From positions 2,916,501-2,980,500 of the forward strand of contig NZ_CP036313.1 in the NCBI RefSeq assembly GCF_004319545.1: a stretch of 64,000 nt of DNA. The letters are read 5' to 3'. The DNA comes from Desulfobacter hydrogenophilus (lineage in GTDB: Bacteria > Desulfobacterota > Desulfobacteria > Desulfobacterales > Desulfobacteraceae). Positions 8,834 through 18,645 of the stretch are shown one piece after another (the stretch's first letter is position 1; every line of letters begins with the position of its first letter). The notes beneath the pieces were generated by a model, which worked only from the letters and a program-made list of their open reading frames with translations, ran no database searches and was not told the DNA's origin. Position numbers and translations under genes: made by a program.

Positions 8834-10303
8834 TTAGTCGGCTGCGGGCAGGCGAAAATAAAACCGGGTTCCCTTCCCGGAGGCTGTGTCCACCTTGAGT
8901 TTTTTCCCGTGAAGTTCAACGATTTTTCGTGTAATGGCAAGGCCTAAGCCGACATGGGTAGCGCCGGTCCGATCGCAGGACCGGTAAAATCGGTCAAAAA
9001 TTTGGCCCAGCTCCCTTTCCGGGATACCGGGGCCGGAATCAGCTACTGAGATTTCAATATCCTCTTCTGCAAAAATTTCAACGGTTACCGTTCCCTTTTC
9101 GGGCGTGTGGCCAAGGGCGTTTTCAATTAAGTTTTCCAACGCCCTTTCAACCAGGGCGATATCCGCCAGGGCAAATCGGCTGGTATCGTGGAACAGGGGC
9201 TGAAATGTGACCTTTCGCTCGTCGGCCCGTAATCTGAATTTCTGGAGGATATCCCCGGCCAGCTCTGCCGGGTTAAAGGGCTCGGGACGGATCTGGTATC
9301 CGACGGATTCCACCTGGGCCAGCGCCAAAAGATCGTTGACCAGAGCATTGAGACGCAGGCAGTGCTTGATGGCTATTTCTAAATATTCCCGGCGTTGTTC
9401 CGGTGTCTGCCGGTTATCATCCATAAGCAGGGTTTCAATATACCCCTGGAGGGTAGCCAGAGGGGTTTTGAAATCGTGGGAGACGTTGGCCACAAGTTCC
9501 CGCCGCATCTGGTCCGAGGCGTTCAGGGTTTGCATTTGCTGGTGGATGCGGTCGGCCATATTTCGAAACGTCAGGGTCAACCGGTCAATTTCATCTGCGG
9601 TTTTTCCGGCGGAAATTTTTGGAAGCACAAGCGTTTCCCCAAAGCTGTCCGCCCGGAAGGCGTCCATGATTCGGGCCAGACGTTTCAACCGCCCGGTAAG
9701 CAACGCAAAAATTACAAGGCCGCTTGTAAAGGTAAACAAAAGGCTTGCCAGGATCATCCAGGTGGAAAGTCTGAAAATATAAGAGCCTTTGAGCTTATCG
9801 GCCACTGAGTCATACTGCGCTCCGCCAAGGATCACGTAAATATATCCTCCCAGTGCCTCTCCATCCATGATGGGGGCTGCGGAAAATACTTTTTGTCTGG
9901 AAGGATGTTTGGGATCATCGCCCAGGACAGGGGAGGAAGCTCCTTTGCTGCCAAGCCATTCCAGAACAGGCGTAAGGGAGACGGTTTCGCGTTTGACACT
10001 GCCCTTGGGTGCCGAATAGGTTAAAATTTTGCCTGACCGGTCCAGCAAATAGATCTCAATACCCGGGTTAACCACCATGAGCATGTGAAAAACCTCTTTC
10101 AGGGCAGATGTATTGATTCTGCCATTGTCCATGAGCAACCATTCCCGGGCAATCTGATCTGCCAGATGCCGGTTGAGTTTCTGGTTTACCTCCTGCTGAT
10201 ACATGTCCGTTGAAAACACCGTGACTCCGATAAAAATCAGGCCCAGGAGCAGGAAAAGGGCGGCCAGTCCCATGGCGATTTTGGAGTACAGGGACGATAA
10301 CAT
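8834..10303 (-). CDS. Sensor histidine kinase (EnvZ/PhoR-type)
   Basis: A 489-residue membrane sensor. Transmembrane helix 1 is about residues 9-31, then a periplasmic sensory segment of about 150 residues, helix 2 near 180-203 and a HAMP linker. The HisKA box contains VANVSHDFKTP with the phospho-acceptor His near residue 275. The ATPase has an N box (LIENALGHTP), a G1 box (DSGPGIPE) and a G2 box (GLGLAI). It starts 6 bp after the stop of the OmpR-type regulator gene, so the two form one operon. The signal is not evident; proximity to msrAB makes envelope oxidation one possibility. Confidence 0.93.
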   Translation of the reverse strand: MLSSLYSKIAMGLAALFLLLGLIFIGVTVFSTDMYQQEVNQKLNRHLADQIAREWLLMDNGRINTSALKEVFHMLMVVNPGIEIYLLDRSGKILTYSAPKGSVKRETVSLTPVLEWLGSKGASSPVLGDDPKHPSRQKVFSAAPIMDGEALGGYIYVILGGAQYDSVADKLKGSYIFRLSTWMILASLLFTFTSGLVIFALLTGRLKRLARIMDAFRADSFGETLVLPKISAGKTADEIDRLTLTFRNMADRIHQQMQTLNASDQMRRELVANVSHDFKTPLATLQGYIETLLMDDNRQTPEQRREYLEIAIKHCLRLNALVNDLLALAQVESVGYQIRPEPFNPAELAGDILQKFRLRADERKVTFQPLFHDTSRFALADIALVERALENLIENALGHTPEKGTVTVEIFAEEDIEISVADSGPGIPERELGQIFDRFYRSCDRTGATHVGLGLAITRKIVELHGKKLKVDTASGKGTRFYFRLPAAD

Positions 10304-10309
10304 TCGGGG

Positions 10310-11023
10310 TTAGCCCTCTTCCTCGTCCCGGAATTTATAGCCCACGCCCCACACCGTCAGGATGTATTCGGGCCGGGCCGGGTCGGTTTCTATTTTGCCC
10401 CTGAGGCGGTTAATATTGGAGTTGACCACATGGTCATAACCGTCATGGCCGTATCCCCATACCTGATCCAGCAGCTGGGAGCGGCTGAACACCTTTCCGG
10501 GATGTCTGGCAAAATGCAATAAAAGATCATATTCCTTGGCCGTGAGCGCCACAGGCATTCCCCCTTTGAGCACCCTGCGTTTGTCCTGAATGACCCGGAG
10601 TTCGCCGGTGGCAATGTCGGCCAGGTCCTTGGGACCTTGGGATTCTCGCACCGTCTCAATGCGCCGGAAAATGGCCTTGGCCCTGGCCACAAGCTCCCGG
10701 ATGGAAAAGGGCTTGGTGACATAATCGTCCGCCCCAATCTCCAGCCCCAGGATCCGGTCTATTTCCGATGATTTGGCGGTTAAAAGGATGACAGGGGTGG
10801 ATACCTTTTGTGTCTTAAGGGATTTGAGCACTTCCAAGCCATCCATTTCAGGCAACATGATATCCAGGATGACCAGATGGTAGCGGCCTGTCCCGGCTTT
10901 GCGCAACCCTGCCGGGCCGTCGGCCGCTATGTCCACCTGCCATCCCTCGTTGCCAAAGTGCAGCGCCACAAGATTTGCCATATCCGGGTTGTCTTCCACC
11001 ACAAGAATCTGTTGAATGGTCAC
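10310..11023 (-). CDS. OmpR-family response regulator (GTG start)
   Basis: A response regulator with an N-terminal receiver (acidic VVEDN, phospho-acceptor Asp in LVILDIMLPEMDG, Lys in YVTKPF) and a C-terminal winged-helix DNA-binding domain (LTAKEYDLLLHFARHPG and VWGVGYKF). The open frame extends upstream to an ATG at 11080, but that extension is translated from the palindromic repeat at 11042-11122. The GTG at 11023, with GGAG five bases upstream, is the likely start and gives about 237 residues. It is coupled to the kinase gene downstream and lies below msrAB on the same strand. Confidence 0.92.
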   Translation of the reverse strand: MTIQQILVVEDNPDMANLVALHFGNEGWQVDIAADGPAGLRKAGTGRYHLVILDIMLPEMDGLEVLKSLKTQKVSTPVILLTAKSSEIDRILGLEIGADDYVTKPFSIRELVARAKAIFRRIETVRESQGPKDLADIATGELRVIQDKRRVLKGGMPVALTAKEYDLLLHFARHPGKVFSRSQLLDQVWGYGHDGYDHVVNSNINRLRGKIETDPARPEYILTVWGVGYKFRDEEEG

Positions 11024-11041
11024 AGGGTCTCCATTTTGTTC

Positions 11042-11122
11042 TACCCTGGGAGCGCGGGCGTCTCGCCCGCATGTCCGCAAGTATTGTAAAGATGCAGGCG
11101 AGACGCCCGCGCTCCCAGGGTA
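11042..11122. repeat. Large palindromic intergenic repeat (31-bp arms)
   Basis: Two 31-bp arms (11042-11072 and 11092-11122) are reverse complements with one mismatch and enclose a 19-nt spacer. The arm core GCGGGCGTCTCGCCCGC is itself nearly palindromic. It lies between msrAB and the response regulator gene and can form a very stable hairpin in either transcript. GC-rich repeats of this wording are common dispersed elements in many bacterial genomes; here one also creates a false N-terminal extension of the regulator ORF. Confidence 0.85.
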
Positions 11123-11176
11123 AGTTATTTCGAACTCATTTCTAAACTGCTTAAAGCTTCGTGCTGGTAAGATCGG

Positions 11177-12412
11177 TTAGAATAAAGACGCATACTGCCC
11201 GTATCCTTCAGCCTCAATATTTGCCTTGGGGATAAACCTGAGGGCGGCGGAATTGATGCAGTACCGCAGCCCTGTGGGGGCAGGCCCGTCGTCAAACACA
11301 TGGCCCAGGTGGGAGTCGGCATGCCGACTGCGCACTTCGGTGCGGACCGTGAACAGGCTTACATCCTTTTTTTCAATGATGTTGTTCGGTTCCAGGGGAC
11401 GGGTGAAACTGGGCCATCCCGTACCGGACTTGAATTTATCATTGGAGCTGAACAAGGGCTCACCAGATACGACGTCGACATAGATGCCCTGGGCTTTATT
11501 ATCCCAGTATTTATTCCGAAAAGGCGGTTCGGTTCCGTCTTTCTGGGTGATCTTGTACTGAAGGGGCGTCAGCTTTGACCGGATCTCATTGTCATGGGGC
11601 CGTTTCCAGGATGTTTTTTCCATGGCACCGCCCATATCATTTATACGGCCTTCTTTTTTCATCATGTCCATCTGCTTTTCCGGGGCCATTTTACCGCCGT
11701 CAATTATGTCCGAACCCTTGCCCATTTCTTTGTCCATGGGGGGATGGTCCTCCCAGGCCTTTTCGAGGAACTGGTCCCGGCCGGATCTCCACCGGTAATA
11801 CTTGTAACGGGTGGAATTGCGCTTGTGGTAATCCTGGTGATATTTTTCAGCCGGATAAAATTTGACGAGCCGGGTGATGGAGGTCACAATGGGCCTGTCA
11901 AAAACCATTGATTTTTCCAGCGTCTCTTTGGACGCCTGGGCCAGGCGCTTCTGGGTGTCGTTGTGAAAGAAAATTTCCGACCGGTACTGGTTACCCCTGT
12001 CCACGAACTGTCCGCCTGGGTCCGTGGGGTTGATGTGGCGCCAGAATACATCCAGTAAATGCTCATAAGAAACTACTTTGGGATCAAAATAGACCTGGAC
12101 CGCTTCGGCATGACCGGTGGTGCCGCCAGAAACTTGCGAGTAGGACGGATGGGGGGCATGGCCGCCGGTGTATCCGGACACCGCTTCTTTAACGCCCGCC
12201 ACCTTTTCAAAGTCAGACTCCGTGCACCAAAAACAGCCCCCTGCAAAAGTCGCCTTTTCCAGCCCATCTTCCATACTGTTTTCCAGGGCCATGTCTTTGG
12301 ACATATCCTTTGGATCCATTTTGTTACCGGCATAGGCAAAGACGCTTGCCACCAGGCCTATAACGGCCAGTACACTGATAAAAATTTTTACGATATGTTT
12401 GGGATTCATCAT
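11177..12412 (-). CDS. msrAB: Bifunctional peptide methionine sulfoxide reductase MsrA-MsrB, exported
   Basis: A fusion enzyme that reduces both methionine-S- and R-sulfoxide in proteins. A signal/anchor helix ([19 protein letters not shown]) comes first, so it acts outside the cytoplasm. The MsrA domain carries the catalytic GCFWC motif and the [12 protein letters not shown] segment. The MsrB domain has GTGWPSF, SHLGHVF and the catalytic [11 protein letters not shown]. The linker is Met/Lys-rich. The frame opens at 12433, but AAAGGAG lies just before the ATGATG at 12412/12409, so the start is probably there. It is upstream of a two-component system on the same strand, which may regulate it or be read through. 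Confidence 0.93.
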   Translation of the reverse strand: MMNPKHIVKIFISVLAVIGLVASVFAYAGNKMDPKDMSKDMALENSMEDGLEKATFAGGCFWCTESDFEKVAGVKEAVSGYTGGHAPHPSYSQVSGGTTGHAEAVQVYFDPKVVSYEHLLDVFWRHINPTDPGGQFVDRGNQYRSEIFFHNDTQKRLAQASKETLEKSMVFDRPIVTSITRLVKFYPAEKYHQDYHKRNSTRYKYYRWRSGRDQFLEKAWEDHPPMDKEMGKGSDIIDGGKMAPEKQMDMMKKEGRINDMGGAMEKTSWKRPHDNEIRSKLTPLQYKITQKDGTEPPFRNKYWDNKAQGIYVDVVSGEPLFSSNDKFKSGTGWPSFTRPLEPNNIIEKKDVSLFTVRTEVRSRHADSHLGHVFDDGPAPTGLRYCINSAALRFIPKANIEAEGYGQYASLF

Positions 12413-12520
12413 CGGTCTCCTTTCATGTTTCAATTACAACCTTACCTGAACTGAAAGATGGGCACTTGAAATCACGAAACTTTTGAAAAAAAGTCACAAA
12501 AGTATCACAATTGCAAGGCA

Positions 12521-12546
12521 GCATTTACAGCTTAGAGGGTAAATGC
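12521..12546. promoter_or_regulatory. Small inverted repeat upstream of the arsenic-type cluster
   Basis: GCATTTAC (12521-12528) and GTAAATGC (12539-12546) form an 8-bp perfect inverted repeat with a 10-bp spacer in the divergent gap between msrAB and the TVP38-fusion gene. It could be an operator or a leader hairpin. No matching -35/-10 pair was identified with confidence. Confidence 0.25.
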
Positions 12547-12671
12547 TATCGTTTCAACAAAAAATTAACAGACAATAGCTTAACTGGCTGTTACAGAACG
12601 TTCACTGTAGTCCAGTATTTAATTTGCCTGAAGACAAGCTTGTTTACTTTTTCCGGGGAGAAGGATTTTAA

Positions 12672-14819
12672 ATGAATCACAGGATCATTAAAGTATTCAT
12701 TCTTGGGATATTTATCCTGGGTTTTATTTTGTTTTTCGCATTTGATCTCCACCATCAGGTTTCTTTTGAGAATCTTAAAGCCCAGCAAGCCACCCTGGAA
12801 AAATTTTATGCAGCAAACACCCTTCTGACCATTTTTATTTATGCTGGGACATATATCCTTATAACGGGGCTGTCACTTCCGGGGGCCGCCGTGATGACCC
12901 TGGCAGGCGGTGCCTTGTTCGGTCTGTCCGCGGGCACTGTAATTGTTTCCTTTGCCAGCACCATCGGTGCCACCCTGGCATTTCTTGCGGCGCGGTTCCT
13001 GTTAAAGGATTATATCCAGAATCGATTTGCCGATCGGCTGCGCAAAATTAATGAAGGGGTTGAAAATGACGGGCCGTTCTATCTTTTCACCCTGCGCCTG
13101 GTGCCGGTGTTTCCCTTTTTTGTTATTAACCTGGTCATGGGGCTTACCCCCATTAAGGCTGGGATGTTTTATATTATCAGTCAGGTGGGCATGCTTCCCG
13201 GAACTCTTGCCTACATCAATGCCGGCACCCAGTTAGCCCGGGTAGAAACCCCGTCTGGGATTCTTTCCCCCGCTTTGATCGCCTCCTTTGTCCTTTTGGG
13301 GATTTTTCCCTGGATCGCAAGGGCGTTTACCAAATTTTTAAAAAACCGGCGGGTCATGGCAAAATTTCATAAACCGTCTCGATTTGACTATAACCTGGTG
13401 GTCATCGGTGCCGGTTCCGCAGGTCTTGTGACCTCGTATATCGCAGCCGCTGTGAAGGCCGGTGTGGCATTGATTGAAAAGGACAAAATGGGGGGAGACT
13501 GCCTGAATACGGGGTGCGTACCCAGCAAATCATTGATCCGCAGCGCAAAAATGCTTTCCTATGCCAAACGGGCAAAGGAATTTGGTTTTGAACGTACCCG
13601 GATTGACTTTGAATTTAGTGACGTGATGGAGCGGGTGGAAAACATCATAAAAAAAATAGCGCCCCATGATTCTGTGGAACGGTATACCCAACTGGGGGTT
13701 GACTGCATTTCAGGAGAGGCCCAAATTATCTCCCCATACGAAATTAAAGTAAACGGGGAAACCATAACCACCCGCAGCATTGTGGTGGCTACGGGGGCTG
13801 GACCCCGAATCCCTTCCATCCCCGGTCTGGATCAGGTGGCGTATCTGACCTCTGACACGGTCTGGTCCTTGCGGCAACTGCCCCGGCGTCTGGTGGTGGT
13901 GGGCGGCGGCCCCATTGGGTGCGAGCTCAGTCAGGCCTTTGCCCGTCTGGGCGCCCAGGTTACCCAGGTGGGCCGGGCTCCCCGACTCATGGGCCGGGAG
14001 GATGAGGATGTAGCGGATTTTATCAAAGACATCTTCACCAAAGAGGGCATTCGGGTCCTCACCGGGCATAAGACAAAGGAAATACGGGTGGACGGGGACC
14101 ACAAAACCCTGATCTGCACACGGAATTTAGACAAACAGGACGTAGCTGTTGAGTTTGACGCGATCCTGCTTGCCGTCGGCCGCGTGGCCAATACCAAGGG
14201 CTTTGGGCTGAAAAAACTGGGGGTGGCACTGAACCCCAACGGCACCATTAAAACCAATGACTGGCTGCAGACCACTATTCCCAATATTTATGCAGCCGGT
14301 GATGTGGCAGGTCCTTATCAATTCACCCATGTGGCCTCCCACCAGGCTTGGTACGCTTGTGTAAACGCCTTGTTCGGCGGTTTTAAAAAATTCAAGGCAG
14401 ATTACCGGGTGATCCCCTGGTCCACCTTTACCGATCCCGAAGTGGCCCGGGTGGGGATGAATGAAACCGATTGCCTTGCTGCCAATATTCCGCATGAGGT
14501 TACCTGCTATGGCATTGACGACCTGGACCGGGCCATTGCCGACTCCGAAGCCCATGGGTTTGTTAAAGTTTTAACCGTCCCCAAAAAAGACAGGATTCTG
14601 GGGGTAACGATTGTGGGCGCTCATGCCGGTGATTTGATCCATGAATTTATTCTGGCCATGAAATACAATATTGGCTTGAATAAAATTCTTGGTACCATCC
14701 ATATTTATCCGACATTGGCAGAGTCCGCCCGGTCTACGGCTGGGGTCTGGAAAAGAGCCAGGGTGCCTGAAACCGTTCTGGGATTTGTGGAGCGATATCT
14801 GGCCCGGCAGCGTAAATAG
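12672..14819 (+). CDS. TVP38/TMEM64 membrane domain fused to a pyridine nucleotide-disulfide oxidoreductase
   Basis: A 715-residue fusion. Residues 1-225 are a DedA/TVP38-type membrane domain (SLPGAAVMTLAGGALFG; LRLVPVFPFFVINLVMG). Residues 237 to the end form a flavoprotein of the lipoamide dehydrogenase/mercuric reductase class: FAD motif VVIGAGSAGL, redox-active cysteines in GGDCLNTGCVPSKS, NAD(P)H motif VVVGGGPIGCE, second FAD motif YAAGDVAG and the C-terminal His-Glu dyad in HIYPTLAES. It lacks the MerA N-terminal HMA domain and C-terminal Cys pair, so mercury reduction is unlikely. It is first in the plus-strand cluster with ArsM-like and glycosyltransferase genes; a thiol/disulfide or arsenical redox role is inferred. 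Confidence 0.85.
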   Translation: MNHRIIKVFILGIFILGFILFFAFDLHHQVSFENLKAQQATLEKFYAANTLLTIFIYAGTYILITGLSLPGAAVMTLAGGALFGLSAGTVIVSFASTIGATLAFLAARFLLKDYIQNRFADRLRKINEGVENDGPFYLFTLRLVPVFPFFVINLVMGLTPIKAGMFYIISQVGMLPGTLAYINAGTQLARVETPSGILSPALIASFVLLGIFPWIARAFTKFLKNRRVMAKFHKPSRFDYNLVVIGAGSAGLVTSYIAAAVKAGVALIEKDKMGGDCLNTGCVPSKSLIRSAKMLSYAKRAKEFGFERTRIDFEFSDVMERVENIIKKIAPHDSVERYTQLGVDCISGEAQIISPYEIKVNGETITTRSIVVATGAGPRIPSIPGLDQVAYLTSDTVWSLRQLPRRLVVVGGGPIGCELSQAFARLGAQVTQVGRAPRLMGREDEDVADFIKDIFTKEGIRVLTGHKTKEIRVDGDHKTLICTRNLDKQDVAVEFDAILLAVGRVANTKGFGLKKLGVALNPNGTIKTNDWLQTTIPNIYAAGDVAGPYQFTHVASHQAWYACVNALFGGFKKFKADYRVIPWSTFTDPEVARVGMNETDCLAANIPHEVTCYGIDDLDRAIADSEAHGFVKVLTVPKKDRILGVTIVGAHAGDLIHEFILAMKYNIGLNKILGTIHIYPTLAESARSTAGVWKRARVPETVLGFVERYLARQRK

Positions 14820-14845
14820 TTTCTAAATCAGGGCCGTGGGCAGAT

Positions 14846-17800
14846 ATGGCCTTTTTCAAATGGGGATACACCTTGAGCTCAAATAGATATGACGACTGGA
14901 TCAGGCTTGAACTGGACAAAATAGCGGTATATGTCAAACCCGAATCTCCGGACTGGATTGTACCCAGTGCTTCCGGGGACCGGCTGCTTCAAAACATCAT
15001 TGCATCCGGGGGGCGGAACACGACAGATGAAAGACAGGGCCGACCTTCAATATACGGGGATGCTGATTTTTCTTCCATCGTCCGTGAATCCCAGTTTTTG
15101 TCACTGTTAAAATCTCCGGACATCGCCGATTACAAGGGCAGGGGCCAGGCATTGAGCCTGACCGCATTAAAGGAGTGCTGGCTGCATATCACAAATAAAT
15201 GTAATCTTGCCTGCCGCCACTGTCTTTTTTCCTGTTCATCCAGAACAAGTGAGACCATGGATTTTGACATGATATCCTCCATTGTCTCCCAGGCTTATAC
15301 CCTGGGCACCCGGATTTTTTATTTAACCGGAGGTGAGCCCATGGTTCACCCCGATTTTCAGGACATATGCCGCCTGATTTTAGATGAACACGCCGACACT
15401 ATGCTTGTGATTTTAACCAACGGCATATTGATTCCGGAGTACCGGGCTTTTTTAAAGTCTTTGCCGGGCGACCGCCTGTTTCTCCAGGTCAGTCTGGATG
15501 GTCTTGAAGACGCCAATGACGCATTAAGAGGAACGGGGTCTTTTGCCAAAACAACCGCGGGCCTTGCTGTTCTTGAGCAATTGAATATCATAACCACTCT
15601 GTCCATGGTTGTTCACCCGGATAATTTCTTTCAGATGGCGGAAATGGTCAGGCTCGGGGCCAAATTTTCTGTGGATAGTATCCACTATATGTGGCTTTTG
15701 ACCACTGGCCGGGCGTCATCCCAGCCAGCGGTGCCGATGGATGAATTGTTCAACAACCTGGTGCAATGCCACGGTCTTGCCGCCGCACACAATCTTACCA
15801 TTGATAATATCACCAATCTGTCCACCCGGGTGTTTTCCACCCCCGGCACCAAATATGACCTGGGTAATGCCGGGTGGGAATCGTTGGCTTTAGATCCCGG
15901 GGGCAAGATTTATCCCACCCCGGCCCTCATCGGCCGGGAAAAGACCGTATGCGGCCATATTTCCCAGGGGCTGGAGATGGTCTGGAAAAACAGTGACGCC
16001 CTGTCTTCCCTACGACGTTTATCGATCAAGGATGATGCTGTCTATGAGGCCAATCCTTTAAAATATATTGTGGGGGGTGGCGACATTGATCACAGCTTTT
16101 TGACCGGTGGCGCATATATGGGCCATGACCCTTATGTACCCTTGTATAACCGGCTGGCCTTGTGGTTGATGATTGAATCGGCCCGGATCACCGAAGAACA
16201 GCCCTGGCCCCAGATCCGGCGTAAGATGGGGGAAAGATTGCTGCATTGTGTCCAAAACGGAGAAGGTGTGGCTTTTACCCATTCCAATTGTGTGCTCACC
16301 TTTGCCGATACCCACGGCGTTGTGGGACAATTTTACTCAGCCGCGGCCGAAGACGAGAACACGGATATTACGAATCCGGTTTGTTATCCCGATCCGGAAA
16401 TATCCCATATCCCCAAAGCCGCCAGGATTCGTTCCTATGGGTGTGGTAGCCCGGTGCTTGACGCAGGCGTTTCCCCTGGTGAAATCGTTGTGGACCTCGG
16501 TTCCGGGGCCGGGGTGGAGTGCTATATTGCCGCTCGTAAAGCAGGTTCCCGGGGACGGGTTATCGGTATTGATATGCTTGATAACATGCTGGCTCTGGCC
16601 CGCCAATCACTTGATGATGTGGCCGACCGCCTGGGGTACCGGAATGTAGATTTTAAAAAGGGGTTTCTGGAACAGCTGCCCCTGGATGACAATACCGCAG
16701 ATGTGGTCATTTCCAATTGCGTCATAAACCTCTCTGAGGACAAGCGACAGACTTTTTCGGAAATATTGCGCATACTTAAACCCGGCGGGCGGATTTTTAT
16801 TTCCGACGTGGTTACGGATGACCCCTGTCCCCCCGAAATCCAGAATGACGCCAAACTTCGGGGGGAGTGTCTTTCAGGGGCCCTTGTACAGCCCCATCTG
16901 ATAAGCATCCTTGAATCTGCCGGGTTCAGCCGAATCAGGATTGTGAAACGCTTTTTTTACAAAGAGGTTCTGGGTCATAAATTTTATTCCATCACCTATA
17001 CGGCCTTTCGATCCCTGCCGCCTGAAAAATCCAGAATTTTGTACCCCGGACCCTATGCGGCGGTTATGACCGACGATGGAGACCTGCTTTTACGCGGACA
17101 GTCATCGGAAGCCAACTGGCCCTATGATGCCTGGGGGGATACGTCTATTTTCAAGTTGGATCCCATGGGTAATGTGGCCAATATCGAGGCCGTAAACGCC
17201 TGCAGCTGCGAAGTGGCTCCCACGCCTGTCCGGAAAGACACCTCCGGTACCCAGGCAGCCCCGGCCCATGAAACAGATCAGAGATTCCAACACGACTGCA
17301 TGCTGTGCGGCAAGCCCCTGGTCTATTTAAAGGAAGACCGGCTGGAAGTTTGTGTATTTTGCAAAAATGAATACCTGGCCAACGCCGTGTGCGAAGACGG
17401 ACATTTTGTTTGCGACCACTGCCATGGCGAGGATATGGTGGATGTGGTCAAACATATCTGCGCCCATACCGATGCAACGGACATGATTGATTTGATGAAT
17501 CAGCTCCGGAGTCATCAATCATTTCCCCTCCATGGCCCGGAACATCATTTTGCGGTGCCCGGCGTCATCACGGCCGTTTACAGAAACCTGGGCGGCGATA
17601 TCACGGATAAGGATATCACCACGGCCATTGACCGGGGCTGTAGTGTTCCCGGCGGCGTGTGCGCCTTCTGGGGCACCTGTGGAGCCGCAGTGGGTGCGGG
17701 GATCGCTTTTGGGGTCATTTTGAAAAGCACCCCCCTGGTGCCCGGTGCCAGGCAGATTGTCCAGAAGGTCTCCGAAGCCATTATCCATGACCTGAACCAG

Positions 17801-17974
17801 GCATCGGCGGCCCGCTGCTGCCAGAGGGAAGTATGGACGACCTTTAAAGCAGTGGCCCGGTTGTCAAAAATTCACCTGCCTTTGACCCTGAAGGCCCAGG
17901 GAGACGTTCAATGTCGACAGCAGGGAAAAAACAGGGAGTGCATCCGGGAGGAGTGCCCCTATTTCAAGGTATAA
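14846..17974 (+). CDS. Radical SAM - ArsM-like methyltransferase - DUF5714 fusion protein
   Basis: A 1042-residue, three-part protein. After a PqqD-like start, the radical SAM domain (about 100-450) holds the cluster motif CNLACRHC, LTGGEP and LQVSLDG. The methyltransferase (about 490-750) has VDLGSGAGVECYIAA, SNCVINLSEDK and GECLSGAL. The cysteines in these three motifs, together with SYGCGSP before them, match those conserved in arsenite S-adenosylmethionine methyltransferases (ArsM). The C-terminal Cys/His-rich region (about 815-1042, CMLCGK, CVFCKNE, CDHCHGE, GGVCAFWGTCGA) matches DUF5714. Flanking genes encode families tied to arsenosugar synthesis, so an organoarsenical pathway is plausible. 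The substrate is not proven. The ATG at 14846 follows the upstream stop by 26 bp. Confidence 0.85.
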   Translation: MAFFKWGYTLSSNRYDDWIRLELDKIAVYVKPESPDWIVPSASGDRLLQNIIASGGRNTTDERQGRPSIYGDADFSSIVRESQFLSLLKSPDIADYKGRGQALSLTALKECWLHITNKCNLACRHCLFSCSSRTSETMDFDMISSIVSQAYTLGTRIFYLTGGEPMVHPDFQDICRLILDEHADTMLVILTNGILIPEYRAFLKSLPGDRLFLQVSLDGLEDANDALRGTGSFAKTTAGLAVLEQLNIITTLSMVVHPDNFFQMAEMVRLGAKFSVDSIHYMWLLTTGRASSQPAVPMDELFNNLVQCHGLAAAHNLTIDNITNLSTRVFSTPGTKYDLGNAGWESLALDPGGKIYPTPALIGREKTVCGHISQGLEMVWKNSDALSSLRRLSIKDDAVYEANPLKYIVGGGDIDHSFLTGGAYMGHDPYVPLYNRLALWLMIESARITEEQPWPQIRRKMGERLLHCVQNGEGVAFTHSNCVLTFADTHGVVGQFYSAAAEDENTDITNPVCYPDPEISHIPKAARIRSYGCGSPVLDAGVSPGEIVVDLGSGAGVECYIAARKAGSRGRVIGIDMLDNMLALARQSLDDVADRLGYRNVDFKKGFLEQLPLDDNTADVVISNCVINLSEDKRQTFSEILRILKPGGRIFISDVVTDDPCPPEIQNDAKLRGECLSGALVQPHLISILESAGFSRIRIVKRFFYKEVLGHKFYSITYTAFRSLPPEKSRILYPGPYAAVMTDDGDLLLRGQSSEANWPYDAWGDTSIFKLDPMGNVANIEAVNACSCEVAPTPVRKDTSGTQAAPAHETDQRFQHDCMLCGKPLVYLKEDRLEVCVFCKNEYLANAVCEDGHFVCDHCHGEDMVDVVKHICAHTDATDMIDLMNQLRSHQSFPLHGPEHHFAVPGVITAVYRNLGGDITDKDITTAIDRGCSVPGGVCAFWGTCGAAVGAGIAFGVILKSTPLVPGARQIVQKVSEAIIHDLNQASAARCCQREVWTTFKAVARLSKIHLPLTLKAQGDVQCRQQGKNRECIREECPYFKV

Positions 17975-17976
17975 AA

Positions 17977-18645
17977 ATGACAAAAAATAATGCGGTCATT
18001 CTTTTTATCAAATCCCCGGAAAAGGGCCGGGTCAAGACCCGACTGGCAAAGGGCGTGGGGGAAAAAGCCGCTTTGGCGCTGTATCAATGTTTTGTGATGG
18101 ATGTTCTGGATATGGTTCGATCAACACCCTGGGCGTTAAGAGTTTACTATTATCCTGAAAAGGGTTGCCGTCGCATCCGGTCATGGCTGGGGAACGATTG
18201 GGACCTTTTCCCCCAGGTCGGTACCACACTGGGCGATAAAATGAAAAATGCCCTGGCAGATACTTTTGCCGCTGGGTATGAGAGAGCTGTTCTTATTGGG
18301 TCTGATTTACCCGACATTCCGTCTGACATCATTAATACTGCCTTTAACGCATTGAACAGCACAGATGGGGTATTAGGACCAAGTTCGGACGGCGGGTATT
18401 ATCTGATCGGATTCACGGCCAAGGGTTTTGTTCCCCGGATTTTTAATAATATTCCCTGGGGAACCAACCGTGTATTTGAGTTGACCCTGAATAATTTCCA
18501 GGACCATGCTGTTTCACCCTTTTGCCTCCCGGTCTGGCAGGATATCGACACCAAAGAGGATTTGCAGGCCCTGGGCCTTGATCCAGCAACCGGTCCTGCC
18601 ATGCACACCACCCGTTACCTACAAAAAAAAGGACTGACGTTTTGA
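17977..18645 (+). CDS. TIGR04282-type glycosyltransferase (arsenosugar/rSAM-associated transferase 1)
   Basis: About 222 residues with a nucleotide-diphospho-sugar transferase fold. Motifs are FIKSPEKGRVKTRLA (nucleotide binding), IGSDLPDIP (metal-binding acidic loop) and GPSSDGGYYLIG. These are the hallmarks of the family first named rSAM/selenodomain-associated transferase 1 and later linked to arsenosugar synthesis. The frame is open from an upstream ATG at 17911, inside the preceding gene. The ATG at 17977, with AAGG eight bases before it and just 2 bp past the upstream stop, is the better start. It ends in a TTGA overlap with the next gene. Confidence 0.85.
   Translation: MTKNNAVILFIKSPEKGRVKTRLAKGVGEKAALALYQCFVMDVLDMVRSTPWALRVYYYPEKGCRRIRSWLGNDWDLFPQVGTTLGDKMKNALADTFAAGYERAVLIGSDLPDIPSDIINTAFNALNSTDGVLGPSSDGGYYLIGFTAKGFVPRIFNNIPWGTNRVFELTLNNFQDHAVSPFCLPVWQDIDTKEDLQALGLDPATGPAMHTTRYLQKKGLTF

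Noticed and set aside
12672..14819. Mercuric reductase call for the flavoprotein
   Set aside because: No HMA domain and no C-terminal Cys pair, and no mer operon genes around it.
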